Shown: positions 1 through 9,222, numbered from the stretch's first letter. The stretch is DNA of 43,300 nt from Candidatus Mediterraneibacter pullicola (GCA_019117065.1 DXAK01000044.1:1-43300); one strand, 5' to 3'. Program-made: numbers and translations. Notes: generated from the letters alone by a model not told the origin.

Positions 1-102
1 AAACCGGACGACAGTCTCTGTGTGAGCAATGAATTTGCAGAAGATGAGGTAGACATCTCGTTTGCGTTTGGGAAAGTGATCCTGATGGAGACAAGAGATT
101 AG
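1..102 (+). CDS. 3' end of an unidentified protein (partial)
   Basis: An open frame enters from the left edge and stops at TAG 100-102, giving the last 33 residues of a protein that ends ...VILMETRD. The tail is acidic and has no motif I recognise. It lies 18 bases upstream of ychF on the same strand, so the two are probably co-transcribed. No function can be given from this fragment. Confidence 0.6.
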   Translation, partial: KPDDSLCVSNEFAEDEVDISFAFGKVILMETRD

Positions 103-120
103 GAATGAAGGAGCAGATAA

Positions 121-1218
121 ATGAAATTAGGAATCGTAGGATTACCAAATGTTGGAAAAAGTACACTGTTTAATTCACTGACAAAGGCGGGAGCAGAATC
201 GGCAAATTATCCGTTCTGTACCATTGACCCAAACGTAGGCGTGGTAACGGTGCCGGATAAAAGATTGGATGTGCTGGGAGAGATGTACCACACAAAGAAG
301 ATTATCCCGGCCGCGATTGAGTTTGTGGATATTGCGGGACTTGTGAAAGGCGCTTCAAAGGGAGAGGGGCTAGGTAACCAGTTCCTTGCCAATATCCGTG
401 AAGTGGACGCCATTGTACATGTGGTGAGATGCTTTGAGAACAGCAATATTGTACATGTGGACGGAAGCATCGATCCGCTGCGCGACATTGAGACGATCAA
501 TCTGGAGCTGATTTTCTCTGATCTGGAGATTCTGGAGAGAAGGATCGCCAAGACGGTGAAGCTGTCCCGCAACGATAAGACAGCGGCGAAAGAATTGGAT
601 CTTTTAAACCGTGTAAAGGCACATCTTGAGGATAACAAGATGGCAAAGAGTTTTGTCACAGACGATGAGGACGAGCAGGCATGGCTGGATGGGTACAATC
701 TTCTGACTGCAAAGCCGGTGATCTTTGCGGCAAATGTCTCCGAGGATGATCTGGCAGACGACGGAGCTTCCAATGATGGCGTCAAAGCGGTGAGAGAATA
801 TGCGGCGCAGGAGAATTGTGAAGTGTTCGTTGTATGTGCGGAGATCGAAGAAGAGATCGCACAACTCGATGATGATGAGAAGAAAATGTTCTTAGATGAT
901 CTGGGACTTGAAGAGTCCGGCCTTGAGAAACTGATCAAAGCAAGTTATCATCTGCTCGGGCTTATCAGTTACCTGACGGCAGGTGAGCCGGAGGTGCGCG
1001 CGTGGACGATCAAAAAAGGCACAAAGGCGCCGCAGGCGGCAGGAAAGATCCATACCGATTTTGAGCGGGGATTCATCCGCGCGGAGGTAGTCGGTTATGA
1101 CGACCTGATGGCGTGCGGTTCCCATACAGCGGCAAAAGAAAAAGGACTCGTTCGCCTGGAAGGAAAAGATTACATCGTTCAGGACGGAGACATTATGCTG
1201 TTTAGGTTTAACGTGTAG
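121..1218 (+). CDS. ychF: Redox-regulated ATPase YchF (Obg-family)
   Basis: This is a 365-residue protein of normal YchF length. Visible motifs are the P-loop GLPNVGKST (residues 7-15), the G3 motif DIAGLVKGAS (70-79) and NVSE (205-208), which replaces the usual NKxD and is the family's known basis for ATP rather than GTP preference. A TGS domain fills roughly residues 280-363. In other bacteria YchF binds ribosomes and affects translation and oxidative-stress responses; nothing here shows that directly. The start has AAGGAG about 7 bases upstream. The stop codon is immediately followed by, and slightly overlaps, the palindromic element at 1218-1488, which could act as its 3' end structure. 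Confidence 0.97.
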   Translation: MKLGIVGLPNVGKSTLFNSLTKAGAESANYPFCTIDPNVGVVTVPDKRLDVLGEMYHTKKIIPAAIEFVDIAGLVKGASKGEGLGNQFLANIREVDAIVHVVRCFENSNIVHVDGSIDPLRDIETINLELIFSDLEILERRIAKTVKLSRNDKTAAKELDLLNRVKAHLEDNKMAKSFVTDDEDEQAWLDGYNLLTAKPVIFAANVSEDDLADDGASNDGVKAVREYAAQENCEVFVVCAEIEEEIAQLDDDEKKMFLDDLGLEESGLEKLIKASYHLLGLISYLTAGEPEVRAWTIKKGTKAPQAAGKIHTDFERGFIRAEVVGYDDLMACGSHTAAKEKGLVRLEGKDYIVQDGDIMLFRFNV

Positions 1219-1488
1219 CAACAGTTCAGCCATGTGCCTGCATGTGAGCAGGGAGCGTGCTCGCACGTTCCAGCGAACATAAAGGCACATGAGGTGAGCG
1301 CCAGAACATGAGTAAAACAGCGGCGAAGCCGCAGTAAGCACGGTAGTGCGGTTTTACGAATGACGCGGCTGAACTGTTGCGGAAACGCAGAAAGGTGAGC
1401 GCCAGAACATGAGTAAAACAGTGGGAAGCCGCAGTAAGCACGGTAGCGCGGTTTTACGAATGATGCGGCTGAACTGTTGCGGAAACGC
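1218..1488. repeat. Palindromic repeat element with two ~97-nt tandem units
   Basis: This non-coding stretch between ychF and lgt contains a unit at 1292-1388 and a second copy at 1393-1488 with a few substitutions. Each unit ends in GGCTGAACTGTTGC (1367-1380 and 1467-1480). The exact reverse complement GCAACAGTTCAGCC sits at 1218-1231, overlapping the last base of the ychF stop codon, so the whole element can fold as a hairpin. Nested pairs include CATGTGCCT 1231-1239 with AGGCACATG 1283-1291, GCGGC-GAA-GCCGC 1320-1332 (spoiled in copy 2) and GTAAAAC 1312-1318 with GTTTTAC 1341-1347. It resembles a MITE or REP-type element. Small reading frames across it are artefacts of the repeat. Confidence 0.8.
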
Positions 1489-1532
1489 CAGACAGTGGGT
1501 ATGCACATATAGTTGGAAGAATGGAGTGCGGC

Positions 1533-2492
1533 ATGAATTATGACATCAGTTTTCCCAATATTGGTATTTACTTGGACCATGTGGGGAAGAGTATCAGTGT
1601 TTTCGGTTTTGAAATTGCATATTACGGTATCATTATCGGTTCGGCGATTCTAATCGGATTTTTGATTGCCACGGCAGAGGCAAAGCAGACGCGCCAGAAC
1701 CCAGAAGACTATTTAGATATGGGAATCATCGGGGTGATCGCAGGTATTGCCGGAGCAAGGATTTACTATGTGATTTTCTCGTGGGACATGTATAAAGATA
1801 ATCTTCTGGATATCTTTAATCTGCGGGAGGGCGGGCTTGCCATTTACGGGGGAGTTATCGGTGCAGTAATTGCGGTGTTTGTCCTTGCAAGAGTGAAGCG
1901 CCTGTCTCCGTTTCAAATACTGGATACTGTAGCGATGGCGATCCTGAACGGCCAGATGCTTGGGCGATGGGGGAACTTTTTTAACAGGGAAGCCTTTGGA
2001 GGGTATACGGACAGCTTGTTTGCTATGCGTCTGCCGCTTGACGCGGTGCGCTCCAGTGACGTGACAGAGCAGATGCGTGCGCATATTGAGACGATAGGCG
2101 GGGTGGATTACATTCAGGTGCATCCGACATTTCTGTATGAGTCCGCATGGTGCGCGGTTCTGCTGATTATTCTGGTATTGTACCGAAAGCATAAAAAATA
2201 TGAGGGTGAACTGTTCCTTCTGTATGTATTTGGCTATGGGCTCGGGAGAGTGTGGATCGAAGGTCTGAGGACCGACCAGCTCCTTCTCCCGGGAATTGGC
2301 CTTCCGGTATCCCAGCTCCTTGCCGGTATCATCGTAGTCGTGGCAGGAGGTGCGCTTTTATACCTGAGAAAGCGCCACAAGGGTATACCCATGATGAAGA
2401 GCAGTAAGGCATATGAGCCGATGCCGGATAAGATCGAGGGACAGAAGCCGCCGAAGAAAAAGGACAGGATATTTAAATTTAAAGAAAAATAG
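1533..2492 (+). CDS. lgt: Prolipoprotein diacylglyceryl transferase
   Basis: Lgt transfers diacylglycerol from phosphatidylglycerol to the lipobox cysteine of prelipoproteins at the membrane; the sugar-binding lipoprotein encoded at 21.1 kb would be a substrate. The 319-residue product has several hydrophobic segments and the family signature GQMLGRWGNFFNRE near residues 140-153. The C-terminus after about residue 285 is a lysine-rich cytoplasmic tail. I chose ATG 1533 because GGAG lies 6 bases upstream and the protein then begins MNYDISFPNIGI as in relatives; an in-frame ATG at 1521 is possible but lacks a well-placed ribosome binding site. A terminator-like hairpin follows at 2529. Confidence 0.96.
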   Translation: MNYDISFPNIGIYLDHVGKSISVFGFEIAYYGIIIGSAILIGFLIATAEAKQTRQNPEDYLDMGIIGVIAGIAGARIYYVIFSWDMYKDNLLDIFNLREGGLAIYGGVIGAVIAVFVLARVKRLSPFQILDTVAMAILNGQMLGRWGNFFNREAFGGYTDSLFAMRLPLDAVRSSDVTEQMRAHIETIGGVDYIQVHPTFLYESAWCAVLLIILVLYRKHKKYEGELFLLYVFGYGLGRVWIEGLRTDQLLLPGIGLPVSQLLAGIIVVVAGGALLYLRKRHKGIPMMKSSKAYEPMPDKIEGQKPPKKKDRIFKFKEK

Positions 2493-2528
2493 AGGAAAAA
2501 AAGAAGCTATATTTTTTAGCAAAGAGTG

Positions 2529-2562
2529 ATAAGCCGGGCTTTAGAAGTCTGGCTTATTATTA
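2529..2562 (+). terminator. Rho-independent terminator after lgt
   Basis: ATAAGCCGGGC (2529-2539) pairs with GTCTGGCTTAT (2547-2557) with a G-U pair and a weak position, followed by a TATTATT tract. It lies 37 bases after the lgt stop. Confidence 0.65.
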
Positions 2563-2630
2563 TGCGGGATTGAAACAGCAGACACACTGAGACTGTACCC
2601 TAAAATATACAAGAAAACCGCCGTCCTCTC

Positions 2631-2659
2631 TGGACTTTTGTCACTTTTGGCGATATAAT
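2631..2659 (+). promoter_or_regulatory. Sigma-A-type promoter of nifJ
   Basis: A TGGACT -35 (2631-2636) and a perfect TATAAT -10 (2654-2659) are separated by 17 bases. Transcription would start near 2666, which rules out the upstream in-frame ATG at 2658 and supports the start at 2718. Confidence 0.7.
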
Positions 2660-2717
2660 GGAACTACATGTGAATATCTATATATTTTCAATGTATAATT
2701 CAAGGAGGAACAAGAAA

Positions 2718-5700
2718 ATGGCAAGAAAAATGAAGACCATGGACGGTAATCAGGCTGCGGCTCACGTGTCATATGCATACACAGAAGTTGCGGCAATCTA
2801 CCCGATCACACCGTCATCCGTTATGCCGGAACATGTTGACGAATGGGCAACAGAAGGCAGGGAAAATATCTTCGGACAGACAGTACATGTAGTAGAGATG
2901 CAGTCTGAGGCCGGTGCGGCGGGAGCTGTTCACGGATCGCTTTCAGCGGGCGCTATGACGACCACATTTACAGCGTCTCAGGGACTTCTCCTTATGATCC
3001 CGAATTTATACAAGGTTGCAGGAGAGCAGCTTCCGGGCGTGTTCAACGTATCTGCCCGTGCACTTGCAAGCCACGCACTCTCCATCTTTGGCGATCACTC
3101 AGACGTTTATGCCTGCCGCCAGACAGGTGCGGCGATGCTGTGTGAGTCCAGCGTTCAGGAGGTAATGGATCTTACACCGGTTGCCCACTGTGCGGCTCTG
3201 GAAGGGAAACTTCCCTTTATCAACTTCTTTGACGGATTCCGTACATCCCATGAGATCCAGAAGATAGAGACATGGGACTATGACGACCTGAAAGATCTGG
3301 TCAACATGGAGGCAATCGACGCTTTCCGTGCGCACGCACTGAATCCGAACCATCCGTGCCAGAGAGGTTCCGCTCAGAACCCGGATATCTTCTTCCAAGC
3401 GAGAGAAGCATGTAATCCGTATTACGACGCTCTTCCGGCAATTGTTCAGAATTACATGGACAAGGTAAACGAGAAGATCGGTACAGATTACAAGCTGTTC
3501 AACTACTACGGAGCAAAGGATGCAGAGCATGTGATCGTTGCTATGGGCTCAGTATGTGATACGATCGAGGAGACAATTGACCACCTGCTCAAAGCCGGCG
3601 AGAAAGTCGGAGTTGTAAAGGTACGCCTGTACAGACCATTCTGCGCAGAGGCGTTGATCAACGTGATCCCGGATACAGTGAAGAAGATTTCTGTTCTTGA
3701 CAGGACAAAAGAGCCGGGCGCACTTGGCGAGCCGCTGTATCTTGATGTTGTTGCGGCACTCAAAGGCACGAAATTCGATGCAGTTCCGGTTTACACAGGA
3801 CGTTATGGACTTGGTTCCAAGGATACGACGCCTGCTCAGATCGTTGCTGTATTTCACAACGATGAGAAACAGAAATTCACGATCGGTATCGTGGACGATG
3901 TTACGAATCTGTCACTGAAAGCGGACGAGCCGCTGATCACAACTCCGGAAGGAACGATCAATTGTAAGTTCTGGGGACTTGGCGCTGACGGTACAGTCGG
4001 AGCGAACAAGAACTCTATCAAGATTATTGGTGACAACACAGACATGTATGCTCAGGCATATTTTGATTATGATTCCAAGAAATCAGGCGGCGTTACGATG
4101 TCTCACCTGCGTTTTGGTAAAGAGCCGATCAAGTCTACATATCTGATTCGTCAGGCAAACTTTGTGGCATGCCACAATCCGTCCTATGTGGACAAGTACA
4201 ACATGGTACAGGAGCTTGTTGACGGAGGTACATTCCTTTTGAACTGCCCGTGGGATATGGAAGGACTTGAGGCTCATCTGCCGGGACAGGTAAAAGCATA
4301 TATCGCAAACCACAATATCAAGTTCTACACGATCGACGGTATCAAGATCGGTAAGGAGATCGGACTTGGCGGACGTATCAACACAGTACTTCAGTCTGCA
4401 TTCTTCAAGCTGGCGGCCATCATCCCGGAGAGCGAGGCGATCGACCTGATGAAGGCGGCTGCTAAGGCTACATACGGAAGAAAAGGAGACAAGATCGTTC
4501 AGATGAACTATGATGCAATCGACGCAGGCGCTAAGCAGGTTGTTGAGGTTGCGGTTCCGGAGAACTGGAAGAACGCTGCTGACGAAGGACTTGCAACACC
4601 GAATGTAGATGAGAATGGAAGAAAAGATGTTGTTGACTTTGTTAAAAACATCCAGGCCAAAGTAAATGCTCAGGAAGGAAATACACTTCCGGTATCTGCG
4701 TTCAACGAGTATGTTGACGGTTCTACACCGTCTGGTTCCTCCGCATACGAGAAACGTGGTATCGCAGTGGATATTCCGATATGGAAGCCGGAGAATTGTA
4801 TCCAGTGTAACCGCTGTGCATATGTATGTCCGCACGCTGTTATCCGCCCGGTAGCTCTGTCGGAGGACGAGCTTGCAAAGGCTCCAGAAGGAATGGAAGC
4901 AATCGACATGATTGGCATGCCGGGAATGAAATTCTCCATCACCGTGTCTGCTTACGATTGTACAGGATGCGGTTCCTGTGCGAATGTATGTCCGGGCAAG
5001 AAGGGCGAGAAGGCTCTTGTTATGGGCAACATGGAAGCAAATGCCGGCAAGCAGGACTTTTTCAATTACGGAAGAGAAATCCCGGTGAAACCGGAAGTTG
5101 TTGCAAAATTTAAAGAGACGACTGTAAAGGGAAGCCAGTTCAAACAGCCCCTGCTTGAGTTCTCAGGCGCGTGCGCAGGATGTGGGGAGACACCGTATGC
5201 GAAGCTGATCACACAGCTGTACGGCGACAGAATGTATATCGCAAACGCGACAGGATGCTCCTCTATTTGGGGTAACTCCTCACCGTCCACACCTTACACG
5301 ATAACTCCGGAAGGTAAGGGACCGGCGTGGAGCAACTCACTGTTCGAGGATAACGCGGAGTTCGGATACGGTATGCTGCTTGCTCAGAACACAATCAGAG
5401 AGAGAATGAAAGGGCACGCTGCCAAGCTTGCTGAGGATGCACAGGATGCGGACGTAAAAGCAGCGGCACAGGAATACCTTGATACATTTGCATGCGGCGC
5501 TACAAACGGAACAGCTACGGATAAACTGGTGGCAGCTCTTGAGAAATGCGGATGCGACCGCTTTGAGAAAACAGAACTGCTGAAACACAAAGATTTCCTT
5601 TCCAAGAAATCACAGTGGATATTCGGCGGTGACGGATGGGCTTACGACATCGGATACGGCGGTGTTGACCATGTACTTGCGAGTGGGCAAGACATCAACA

Positions 5701-6260
5701 TTATGGTATTTGACACAGAGGTTTATTCCAATACAGGCGGACAGGCGTCCAAGGCCACTATGACAGGAGCTACGGCGCAGTTCGCGGCAGGCGGTAAAGA
5801 GACAAAGAAGAAGGACCTTGCGGGAATGGCAATGAGCTACGGTTATGTATATGTGGCACAGATCGCAATGGGTGCTGACTTCAACCAGACAGTCAAGGCA
5901 ATTACAGAGGCTGAGGCTTATCCGGGACCGTCACTCATTATCGCATATGCTCCGTGTATCAACCACGGTATCAAGAAGGGTATGAGTAAGGCGCAGACAG
6001 AGGAAGAGCTTGCAGTAGCATGCGGTTACTGGAACAACTTCCGCTTCAATCCAGCTGCTGAGGGCAATAAGTTCTTCCTTGACAGCAAAGAGCCGAAGCA
6101 GGAAGACTATCAGGCATTCCTTGACGGCGAGGTACGTTATAATGCGCTGAAGAGAGCAAATCCGGAGAAGGCTGCCAGATTGTTCGAGCAGAACGAGAAG
6201 GAAGCTATGGAGAGATATGCTTATCTGAAGAAGCTGGTAGATGTATACGCGGCAGAGTAA
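2718..6260 (+). CDS. nifJ: Pyruvate:ferredoxin (flavodoxin) oxidoreductase
   Basis: This 1180-residue single-chain PFOR converts pyruvate and CoA to acetyl-CoA and CO2 and reduces ferredoxin, the central step of clostridial fermentation. The domains run in the usual order: N-terminal pyrimidine-binding POR domain, gamma domain, EKR segment, an 8Fe-8S ferredoxin domain with CIQCNRCAYVCP (C694, C697, C700, C704) and CTGCGSCANVCP (C748, C751, C754, C758), then the TPP-binding domain with the proximal-cluster motif CAGCGE near 818 and GDGWAYDIG near 971. Start 2718 has AAGGAGG about 9 bases upstream. It has its own promoter and ends at a strong hairpin shared with the convergent neighbour. It is full length with no damage. 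Confidence 0.97.
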   Translation: MARKMKTMDGNQAAAHVSYAYTEVAAIYPITPSSVMPEHVDEWATEGRENIFGQTVHVVEMQSEAGAAGAVHGSLSAGAMTTTFTASQGLLLMIPNLYKVAGEQLPGVFNVSARALASHALSIFGDHSDVYACRQTGAAMLCESSVQEVMDLTPVAHCAALEGKLPFINFFDGFRTSHEIQKIETWDYDDLKDLVNMEAIDAFRAHALNPNHPCQRGSAQNPDIFFQAREACNPYYDALPAIVQNYMDKVNEKIGTDYKLFNYYGAKDAEHVIVAMGSVCDTIEETIDHLLKAGEKVGVVKVRLYRPFCAEALINVIPDTVKKISVLDRTKEPGALGEPLYLDVVAALKGTKFDAVPVYTGRYGLGSKDTTPAQIVAVFHNDEKQKFTIGIVDDVTNLSLKADEPLITTPEGTINCKFWGLGADGTVGANKNSIKIIGDNTDMYAQAYFDYDSKKSGGVTMSHLRFGKEPIKSTYLIRQANFVACHNPSYVDKYNMVQELVDGGTFLLNCPWDMEGLEAHLPGQVKAYIANHNIKFYTIDGIKIGKEIGLGGRINTVLQSAFFKLAAIIPESEAIDLMKAAAKATYGRKGDKIVQMNYDAIDAGAKQVVEVAVPENWKNAADEGLATPNVDENGRKDVVDFVKNIQAKVNAQEGNTLPVSAFNEYVDGSTPSGSSAYEKRGIAVDIPIWKPENCIQCNRCAYVCPHAVIRPVALSEDELAKAPEGMEAIDMIGMPGMKFSITVSAYDCTGCGSCANVCPGKKGEKALVMGNMEANAGKQDFFNYGREIPVKPEVVAKFKETTVKGSQFKQPLLEFSGACAGCGETPYAKLITQLYGDRMYIANATGCSSIWGNSSPSTPYTITPEGKGPAWSNSLFEDNAEFGYGMLLAQNTIRERMKGHAAKLAEDAQDADVKAAAQEYLDTFACGATNGTATDKLVAALEKCGCDRFEKTELLKHKDFLSKKSQWIFGGDGWAYDIGYGGVDHVLASGQDINIMVFDTEVYSNTGGQASKATMTGATAQFAAGGKETKKKDLAGMAMSYGYVYVAQIAMGADFNQTVKAITEAEAYPGPSLIIAYAPCINHGIKKGMSKAQTEEELAVACGYWNNFRFNPAAEGNKFFLDSKEPKQEDYQAFLDGEVRYNALKRANPEKAARLFEQNEKEAMERYAYLKKLVDVYAAE

Positions 6261-6287
6261 GGGAAAGACATAGTAAAATAACAAACA

Positions 6288-6316
6288 GCGCCCGCCGGGA
6301 TGTTCCGGTCGGGCGC
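6288..6316. terminator. Bidirectional terminator between nifJ and the minus-strand phosphatase
   Basis: GCGCCCG 6288-6294 pairs with CGGGCGC 6310-6316 and CCGG with CCGG inside, making a very GC-rich stem between convergent genes. The T-rich tail is better on the minus strand (TGTTTGTTATTTT) than on the plus strand. Confidence 0.8.
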
Positions 6317-6334
6317 CGTTGTGTTACTAGCATG

Positions 6335-7510
6335 TTAATAATATTTTACACTCACGGTCCGACCCATCTGTTCAGTAGTCTTGATGAGCTGGTCCACTAG
6401 ATTCTGTCTCATACTGAGACCAAAGTTCAGCTCAGACTTCCTGTGCGCGTCGTTCACCGCTGTGCCAACGAAGAGGTTTAATTCCGTACATTCCTCAATC
6501 AGCAGCTTCGCAAGGCGGGAAGCGCCGTTGTCTGCGTCCAGCTCGTCGAAAAATTCAGCATCAAACTCATCGTTCACGTATTTCTTTAAAAGTTTTAGTA
6601 CTTTTCCCACTGTCAGTACACCTTCGGTCACGAGGTCGATTCCTTCTAATGTGGCTGTGGGCGGCACATCGGGCTTCCGGCTATCCACCCTCGTGATGAT
6701 CTCGCGTCCGAGAATACGAGCGGCAATATTGGCGGTTGTCCCGCCGGCAACAACTTTTTTTCCCTCCGCGTGCATAAAATCGTACATGAGGCGCTTATCG
6801 TCCTCTTTGGATTTTGGAGGCCCGGTAAAAATGTTGACGACCCGGCGCTCGATCACCCGCGCCACCGCAACGGTCGTGTCGTCTCCCGGCTTCTCCTCGT
6901 AAAGTTCATCGCATGCCTGACTTAGCATCACAGCCAGACGGGAAGCAGAAAGAGTATTTTTCGTGCATTTGAGGGTGTACTCAGCCATTGCTTCCCACGT
7001 CCACCCCTGAAGATTCAGGATAGAACCTGCCCCTGCGTAGATTACGCCGTCACTCATGAGCACAAAGCAGTCGTTCTTTCTTACTTCAAAACGATACTCG
7101 TGGATTTTTTTTTCCTCTATTTCCCGCGTTTCATACGGGTATTTTATGATTCGGCCATCACGGATAAAGACACAGGACGGATTATCGAACTCTACAAGAT
7201 ATGCGTCGCCGCTGTGAAAGATCTGAAGGATGGAAAAAGTGGCGTATGCGACCTTGCGCACTTTGCAGATCGGAAGTGTCTTGGCAATGGTCTCCACGCA
7301 AGACTCGATCGTGGCTCCTTCGTAGAGCATGGTTCCGAGAATTTTTGAAGTCAACGTGGCGAGTATGTTTGCCTTGACGCCACTTCCCATGCCGTCGGCA
7401 AGGATCAGGATATCGGAGTCTGAGGTCTTGAGGACTTCAACTTTGTCACCGCACAGCTCTTCCTTGTGTTTGTTCAGGCTTTTCCAAGCTACATCGATGC
7501 TTACGCTCAT
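6335..7510 (-). CDS. SpoIIE/PP2C-type serine phosphatase linked to sensory hydrogenase
   Basis: The N-terminal half (residues 1 to about 220) is a PP2C-like SpoIIE domain: LADGMGSG (37-44), LMSDGVIYAG (151-160) and GDDTTVAVARV (209-219) carry the metal-binding aspartates. It is not SpoIIE itself, since there are no membrane segments. Residues 222-391 form an extra region with GGTTANIAARILGREI whose role I do not know; it may bind a partner or regulate activity. The gene starts 2 bases after the stop of the hydrogenase-like gene, and its GAGGAGG site lies inside that gene's end, so translation is probably coupled. Inference: the pair forms a redox or H2 sensing module whose output is dephosphorylation of an unknown protein. 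Confidence 0.85.
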   Translation of the reverse strand: MSVSIDVAWKSLNKHKEELCGDKVEVLKTSDSDILILADGMGSGVKANILATLTSKILGTMLYEGATIESCVETIAKTLPICKVRKVAYATFSILQIFHSGDAYLVEFDNPSCVFIRDGRIIKYPYETREIEEKKIHEYRFEVRKNDCFVLMSDGVIYAGAGSILNLQGWTWEAMAEYTLKCTKNTLSASRLAVMLSQACDELYEEKPGDDTTVAVARVIERRVVNIFTGPPKSKEDDKRLMYDFMHAEGKKVVAGGTTANIAARILGREIITRVDSRKPDVPPTATLEGIDLVTEGVLTVGKVLKLLKKYVNDEFDAEFFDELDADNGASRLAKLLIEECTELNLFVGTAVNDAHRKSELNFGLSMRQNLVDQLIKTTEQMGRTVSVKYY

Positions 7511-7512
7511 GG

Positions 7513-9222
7513 CTATTCCTCCTCGCTCAAGATGGAATCCCGCAGTTTTGTCAGCGTCACCTTTGTCTCAGCTGTTGTCTCTCCCAGCAGACCTGCGATC
7601 TCCTGCGCAACCATCATTTGTTTCTCAATGACTTTTTGCGCCATCTCCACAGTTTCTACTTTCAGATTATAGTGCTGTTCCTTCATCTTCTCTTCGTGGG
7701 TGATATCCTGATAGATGACAAGGACCGCATCCAGATTTTCGATATATACGATCTTTTCCTCCGCGATCAGCCTGCCGTTCTCAAGTTCAACCTTTTTGTT
7801 TAAGATGGATTCCTTTGTCAGAAGGACTGTCTCAATATCCTCTGCCTCAATAAATTCAAAGATATAACGCTCAACCGCCTCTTCATGCCCTACCCCGAGG
7901 AGCTCCTGCCCCTTGCGGTTGCAGTCAAGGATTCGCATATCGCTTCCAATAACGAAGATAAAGTTTGGCGTCACATCCATGACTACATTGGACATAGATT
8001 CTGCTTGCGCCAGAGCGTAGGGCATACACATGGAAAGCTCCGCCTTGCCTTGGAATACCGCGATGGCTTTGTCGCGACATGTGGAATATCCGCAAGCGCC
8101 GCAATTTAATTCATCCTCCGGGGAATATTTGCCAGTGGACTGAAGTATCTTTTTGATCTGTTCTTCAGAAGGTATCAGATCTGAAAGGCTGCGGTCTCCG
8201 AAATCTTTTTTAAGCTCTTCGGTAGTCATGTCAGGCAGATCCCGTGCCGCCTTGTATGTAACTATGTTTTCGATCTTTACCTTTGTTTTTACATAGGAAG
8301 TGTTCCAGTGCGCGGAAGCAGGTCCTTTGGCGCAGCCTCCCTCACAGACGTTTGCCTCGATAAAGCAGTGATCCAGTTCGCCTTTTCTAAGACATTCCAG
8401 CATCTCCATGCAGTTTTCCAGACCGTCTACAAACACCTTGTGGTAACCATCCGCTTCTTCCTCGGTGATGACAGACTGGATGACGCCCCCGCTGACCGGG
8501 TAGAGACGGTTGATCTTCGGATCCGGATTGCCCATGGGCTTATCCTCGCAGGCGTGCAGGTCGATCCCGGCTTCCTGAAGCCAGTCGGCAAGCTCTTCAA
8601 AGGTAAGGATGGCGTTGATTGCTCCCTCCACGCGCTCATCCCCGATTGCTTCCAGCTTCTTTGCGATGCAGGGACCTAAGAATACGACTTTCACGTCCGA
8701 GCCGTAGATCTTTTTGATATACCGTCCGTGGGCGATCATCGGGGAGACGACCGGAGCCATCAGCTTTGCGCAGTCAGGATAATATTTCTCGATCAGGTCG
8801 TTTACGCTGGGGCAGCAGGTTGTGATAATGTTGGGCATTTTGTTCTCGCGCACCAGTTTTTTGTATTCATTTGTCACCAGAGCAGCACCTTCGGCTGTTT
8901 CTCGGACTTCGTAGAAGCCTAATTTTTGCAGGGCATCTACCACCTGTCCCGGAGTATCGAACTCCAGCACACCAGCGTAGGATGGAGCGATGGATATGAT
9001 TGTTTTCAGACCCTGTTTCAGATAGCCTTTGACGCGCTCAAGGTCGCTGGCAAATGTTTTTGCATTCTGGGGACAGACTTCGAGGCACCGCCCGCAGTTA
9101 ATGCAGTGGTCGACCATGATGCGCGCCTGCTCGTCCTTGACGGATATGGCTTTGACTGCGCAGTTGCGCACGCATTTGTAACAGTGACGGCATTTTGCGT
9201 CTTTAAAGTCAATGACTTTCAT
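7513..9222 (-). CDS. Putative sensory [FeFe]-hydrogenase with PAS domain (group C3-like)
   Basis: The 569-residue protein has two N-terminal 4Fe-4S motifs (C11/14/17/21 and C40/43/46/50), then an H-cluster domain with divergent signatures: L1 TTCCPS (134-139), L2 GPCIAKK with C185, and L3 VCEGGCAKG with C293 and C297. All four predicted H-cluster cysteines remain, but L1, L2 and L3 lack the flanking residues typical of catalytic hydrogenases (no MPC, no GGGQP). Next come an extra Fe-S domain CGACGYSTC (C374, C377, C382, probably C399), a PAS domain (about 405-515) and a C-terminal coiled coil. Combined with the adjacent PP2C gene, this matches the phosphatase-linked group C3 of the HydDB classification, considered sensory. 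Cytoplasmic. Start has AGGAGG upstream. Confidence 0.87.
   Translation of the reverse strand: MKVIDFKDAKCRHCYKCVRNCAVKAISVKDEQARIMVDHCINCGRCLEVCPQNAKTFASDLERVKGYLKQGLKTIISIAPSYAGVLEFDTPGQVVDALQKLGFYEVRETAEGAALVTNEYKKLVRENKMPNIITTCCPSVNDLIEKYYPDCAKLMAPVVSPMIAHGRYIKKIYGSDVKVVFLGPCIAKKLEAIGDERVEGAINAILTFEELADWLQEAGIDLHACEDKPMGNPDPKINRLYPVSGGVIQSVITEEEADGYHKVFVDGLENCMEMLECLRKGELDHCFIEANVCEGGCAKGPASAHWNTSYVKTKVKIENIVTYKAARDLPDMTTEELKKDFGDRSLSDLIPSEEQIKKILQSTGKYSPEDELNCGACGYSTCRDKAIAVFQGKAELSMCMPYALAQAESMSNVVMDVTPNFIFVIGSDMRILDCNRKGQELLGVGHEEAVERYIFEFIEAEDIETVLLTKESILNKKVELENGRLIAEEKIVYIENLDAVLVIYQDITHEEKMKEQHYNLKVETVEMAQKVIEKQMMVAQEIAGLLGETTAETKVTLTKLRDSILSEEE

Noticed and set aside
1292..1488. 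Two direct repeats that could hint at a CRISPR array
   Set aside because: The units are about 97 bases, only two are present, the gap between them is 4 bases, and they are palindromic; there are no spacers and no cas genes.
1179..1580. Small minus-strand reading frames rich in Cys/Leu/Arg between ychF and lgt
   Set aside because: They are made of the repeat units and repeat the same peptide; no start signals and no match to any known protein type.
2658..2717. 20-residue N-terminal extension of PFOR from ATG 2658
   Set aside because: The ATG overlaps the TATAAT -10 box; the strong AAGGAGG precedes ATG 2718.
6335..7510. Identification as sporulation phosphatase SpoIIE itself
   Set aside because: SpoIIE has ten membrane helices before its phosphatase domain; this protein is soluble and linked to a hydrogenase-like sensor.
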